DNA from: DASSKA01 sp035765755
GTDB taxonomy: Bacteria > Actinomycetota > Actinomycetes > Propionibacteriales > Nocardioidaceae
Assembly: GCA_035765755.1 (NCBI GenBank)
Contig: DASTWW010000037.1
Coordinates: forward strand, 1 to 6,705
DNA: 6,705 nucleotides
Direction of reading: 5' to 3'
In this document: positions 4,799 through 6,705 of the stretch, one piece after another
Position numbering within the stretch: position 1 is the first letter of the stretch
Layout of the letters: the number at the start of each line of letters is the position of its first letter
Translations under genes and position numbers: made by a program
Notes under the pieces: generated by a model
What the model saw: only the letters and a program-made list of their open reading frames with translations
The model's database searches: none
Told to the model about the DNA's origin: nothing

Positions 4799-5978
4799 CG
4801 GACTCCACCAGCGCGTCGACGACCTGGCCCAGCTCCCGCAGCGTGTGGGCGGGCAGGAAGGCGTCGCAGAACGGCAGCGCGGCGGCCATCGAGCCGACCA
4901 GCGGCGCGAAGCCGGGGCTGGCCGCCCGCGGGTTCAGCCAGATCACGGTCCGTGCCCGCCGGCGCAGCCGGGTCATCACCGCGGCCATCCGTTCGGGGTC
5001 GTCGCTGTCCCAGCCGTCGGAGGCGATCACGACCACCCCGCCGCGCAGCGCGTTGCCGTGCCGGGAGGCCAGCAGCGCAGCGAGGCTGGCGGCCAGGTGG
5101 GTGCCGCCGTAGCGGTCCACCACCCGCTCCGAGGCCAGGGCGACCGCCTCGCCGGCCGAGGCCCGCCGCAGGACGGGGGTCAGCCGGGTCAGCGACGTGG
5201 AGAACGCGAACGTCTCGGCGCGGCCGGTGCGGGCCAGCGCCCGCATCAGGTGCAGGTACGCGGTCGCGTAGGCCTGCATCGACGCGCTCACGTCGGCGAC
5301 CATGGTCACCGTCCGCGGCCGGCGCACCGGCCGGTGCCGGCTCAGCCGGAGCGGTTCGAAGCCGGTACGACGGGAGCGGGCCATCGTCGCGCGCAGCGCC
5401 ACCCGGGACCCGGAGCGGTGCAGCTCGCGGCGCCGGCTGCGCCGGGTCGGCCACCGGGCCAGGCTCTGCTCCAGCCACGTCCCGATCAGCGCGAGCTGGT
5501 CCTCGTCGAGCTCCTCGAACGGGGTGTCGGCGACCCGCTCCAGCGCGCTGGGCAGCAGCTCGGGGAGGGCGGGCCCCTCCGCGGCCTCCTCCCCGGGCGC
5601 GACGACGGTCGACCGGGTGTGCCAGGGCAGCCCCTCGCTCCCGGTGGCTCGGGCCAACGCAGCCGGGATGTCCTCCGCCCGCGGCGGCACCTGGCTGGTT
5701 CCCGGCCGGCTCGGTGGGGCCTCGTCGGGCGCGCCGTCCCCGAACACGGCCGCGAACACCCGGTCGAAGGCCGACAGGTCCTGCGGCGTCTTGACCAGGG
5801 TCAGCCGCGCCAGCCAGTACAGCTCCCGTCGCCCGGGCGGCGGGGAGACCGCCAGCGCCTCCACCAGCGCGGCGGCGGCCCCCACGCTGACCGGGACGCC
5901 GGCGCGGCGCAGCCGGCCGGCGAACGCCGTCGCGAAGGCGGCGCGGTCGACGCCGGCGAGCACCGGACCCGGTGGCAT
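4782..5978 (-). CDS. coxE: CoxE-like VWA-domain protein (CO dehydrogenase/Mo-hydroxylase maturation)
   Basis: The 398-residue protein matches the CoxE family. The N-terminal half is helical and variable, with a Pro/Glu-rich linker around residues 82-140 and an Arg-rich stretch at 177-222. The C-terminal half is a von Willebrand factor A domain whose metal-ion-dependent adhesion site is intact: Asp229-x-Ser231-x-Ser233 (DVSAS, where Gly is common at the fourth position), Thr293 (GGTHL) and Asp321 (IASDGWDSDDP). The closing WLNPRAASPGF...VGSMAAALPFCDAFLPAHTL is highly characteristic. With CoxD, such proteins mature the [CuSMoO2] active site of aerobic CO dehydrogenase in Oligotropha carboxidovorans. 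The gene starts 4 bases after the coxD stop, with GGTGAG at the end of coxD as ribosome binding site, so the two form an operon. Its end overlaps the convergent LysR gene. Pairs of this kind also serve other xanthine-dehydrogenase-family enzymes, so CO specificity is inferred. Confidence 0.9.
   Translation of the reverse strand: MPPGPVLAGVDRAAFATAFAGRLRRAGVPVSVGAAAALVEALAVSPPPGRRELYWLARLTLVKTPQDLSAFDRVFAAVFGDGAPDEAPPSRPGTSQVPPRAEDIPAALARATGSEGLPWHTRSTVVAPGEEAAEGPALPELLPSALERVADTPFEELDEDQLALIGTWLEQSLARWPTRRSRRRELHRSGSRVALRATMARSRRTGFEPLRLSRHRPVRRPRTVTMVADVSASMQAYATAYLHLMRALARTGRAETFAFSTSLTRLTPVLRRASAGEAVALASERVVDRYGGTHLAASLAALLASRHGNALRGGVVVIASDGWDSDDPERMAAVMTRLRRRARTVIWLNPRAASPGFAPLVGSMAAALPFCDAFLPAHTLRELGQVVDALVESASSTR
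4789..4808. terminator. Hairpin at the LysR/coxE convergent overlap
   Basis: GTGGAG (4789-4794) and CTCCAC (4803-4808) form a perfect 6-bp stem with an 8-base loop containing the LysR TAG stop (4796-4798). It lies inside the coxE coding sequence. No T-run follows. It could slow or end transcription from both sides, but stems this short occur by chance in GC-rich DNA. Confidence 0.3.
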
Positions 5979-5982
5979 CGGC

Positions 5983-6705
5983 TCACCCGAACGTGTAGGA
6001 GTCGACCGCCCCGACGACCAGGTCCCGGTCGTCCGGGGTCTTCGCCAGCGCTCCCAGGGTCGCCTCGACGTCGTCCGGGGTCAGCTCGGCCACCCCGAGG
6101 ACGGTCAGCGCGGCCACCCAGTTGATCGTCTCCGCGATCCCCGGCGCCTTCTCCACGTCGAGGCCCCGCACGTGCCCGACGAACGCGGTCGCGGACTCGA
6201 TGAGCGGGACCGCCGCCTCCGGCACCCGGCGGCGCAGGATCCGCACCACCCGGTCTGGGCTCGGGTACTCCAGCCAGTGGTAGAGGCAGCGCCGCCGCAG
6301 CGCGTCGTGCAGGTCGCGGCTGCGGTTGGAGGTGAGCACCGCCACCGGCGGCTGCTTGGCAGTGAACGTGCCGATCTCCGGGACCGTCACGGACCCCTCG
6401 CCCAGGAACTCGAGCAGCAGCGCCTCGAACTCGTCGTCGGCGCGGTCGATCTCGTCGATCAGGAGGACGGGCGGCTCCGGTCCGTCGTACCTCGCACAAC
6501 GCAGGATCGGCCGCTCCTGCAGGAAGTCCGGACCGAACAGGTCCGCCTCGCTCAACGAGGAGTGCTGGGCCTCCGCCAACCGGATGGCGAGCAGCTGCCG
6601 CTGGTAGTTCCAGTCGTAGAGCGCCTCGCTGGCGGTCAGCCCCTCGTAGCACTGCAACCGGATCAGCGGCACCTCGAGCGCGGCGGCCAGCACCTTGGCG
6701 GCCTC
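5983..6705 (-). CDS. coxD: CoxD-like MoxR-family AAA+ ATPase, N-terminus cut by window edge
   Basis: The frame is open from the right edge (EAAKVLAAALEVPL...) to a stop at 5983, giving 240 residues. GTG 6693 is an internal valine and not the start: EAAK is what normally follows the Walker A lysine (GxxGxGKT-EAAK), so roughly 50 N-terminal residues and Walker A are missing. Walker B is LLIDEID (residues 81-87 of the fragment), sensor 1 is TSNR (Asn127), and likely arginine fingers are at 137-139 (LRRRC). CYEGLTASEALYDWNYQRQL at 19-38 is typical of CoxD-type MoxR ATPases. CoxD is a cytoplasmic ATP-driven chaperone needed in maturing the Mo-S-Cu centre of CO dehydrogenase, notably the sulfuration step. 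It is followed by coxE after 4 bases. In known clusters coxD follows coxL, so the structural genes are expected beyond the right edge. Confidence 0.9.
   Translation of the reverse strand, partial: EAAKVLAAALEVPLIRLQCYEGLTASEALYDWNYQRQLLAIRLAEAQHSSLSEADLFGPDFLQERPILRCARYDGPEPPVLLIDEIDRADDEFEALLLEFLGEGSVTVPEIGTFTAKQPPVAVLTSNRSRDLHDALRRRCLYHWLEYPSPDRVVRILRRRVPEAAVPLIESATAFVGHVRGLDVEKAPGIAETINWVAALTVLGVAELTPDDVEATLGALAKTPDDRDLVVGAVDSYTFG

Noticed and set aside
4434..6125. A 563-codon open frame on the plus strand
   Set aside because: It runs opposite coxE and through the end of the LysR gene, with Arg/Pro/Gly/Ala-biased translation. The overlapping genes carry clear conserved motifs; this frame does not.
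6691..6693. GTG at 6693 as the start of coxD
   Set aside because: The frame continues as EAAK to the window edge, the residues that normally follow the Walker A motif, so the gene is truncated by the window.

Overview
The window is high-GC DNA with codon use and protein families typical of Actinomycetota. The hydroquinone reductase variant, the mycothiol-enzyme-like fold and the SigR/SigH-type promoter all fit a mycothiol-using actinobacterium. I suspect a Nocardioidaceae-like genome, but that is an impression from remembered homologues, not something shown here.

Left part (1-1602). The first 34 codons of a DUF255/YyaL-type thioredoxin-fold protein leave the window leftwards on the minus strand. 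Divergent from it is a DinB/MDMPI-fold protein with a His...Glu-x-x-His metal site. After a 144-base gap holding an inverted repeat comes a small secreted, four-cysteine protein of unknown function, probably made from a leaderless mRNA. It converges on the next gene with 9 bases between the stop codons.

Middle (1600-3788). A Xi-class glutathione-transferase-like hydroquinone reductase (minus strand) is divergent from a thioredoxin gene. The thioredoxin is followed after 16 bases by a class I SAM-dependent methyltransferase. The thioredoxin gene has a textbook SigR/SigH motif, GGAAT-18-GTT. The layout suggests a thiol-stress module: thioredoxin and methyltransferase co-transcribed under the disulfide-stress sigma factor, with a thiol-dependent quinone-detoxifying enzyme beside them.

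Right part (3842-6705). A LysR-type regulator, probably leaderless, runs into the end of a two-gene minus-strand operon: coxD (MoxR-type AAA+ ATPase, cut by the window edge just after its Walker A region) and coxE (VWA protein). These are maturation factors for molybdenum hydroxylases, classically aerobic CO dehydrogenase, so the structural genes (coxMSL) are probably just beyond the right edge. The regulator resembles the CutR-type LysR proteins found next to CO dehydrogenase genes.

No RNA gene, insertion sequence, CRISPR array or integration site was seen. No clearly new multi-gene system is visible. The least explained items are the secreted four-cysteine protein with the palindrome in front of it, the methyltransferase tied to a SigR-driven thioredoxin, and the non-glutathione-like ligand pocket of the hydroquinone reductase.
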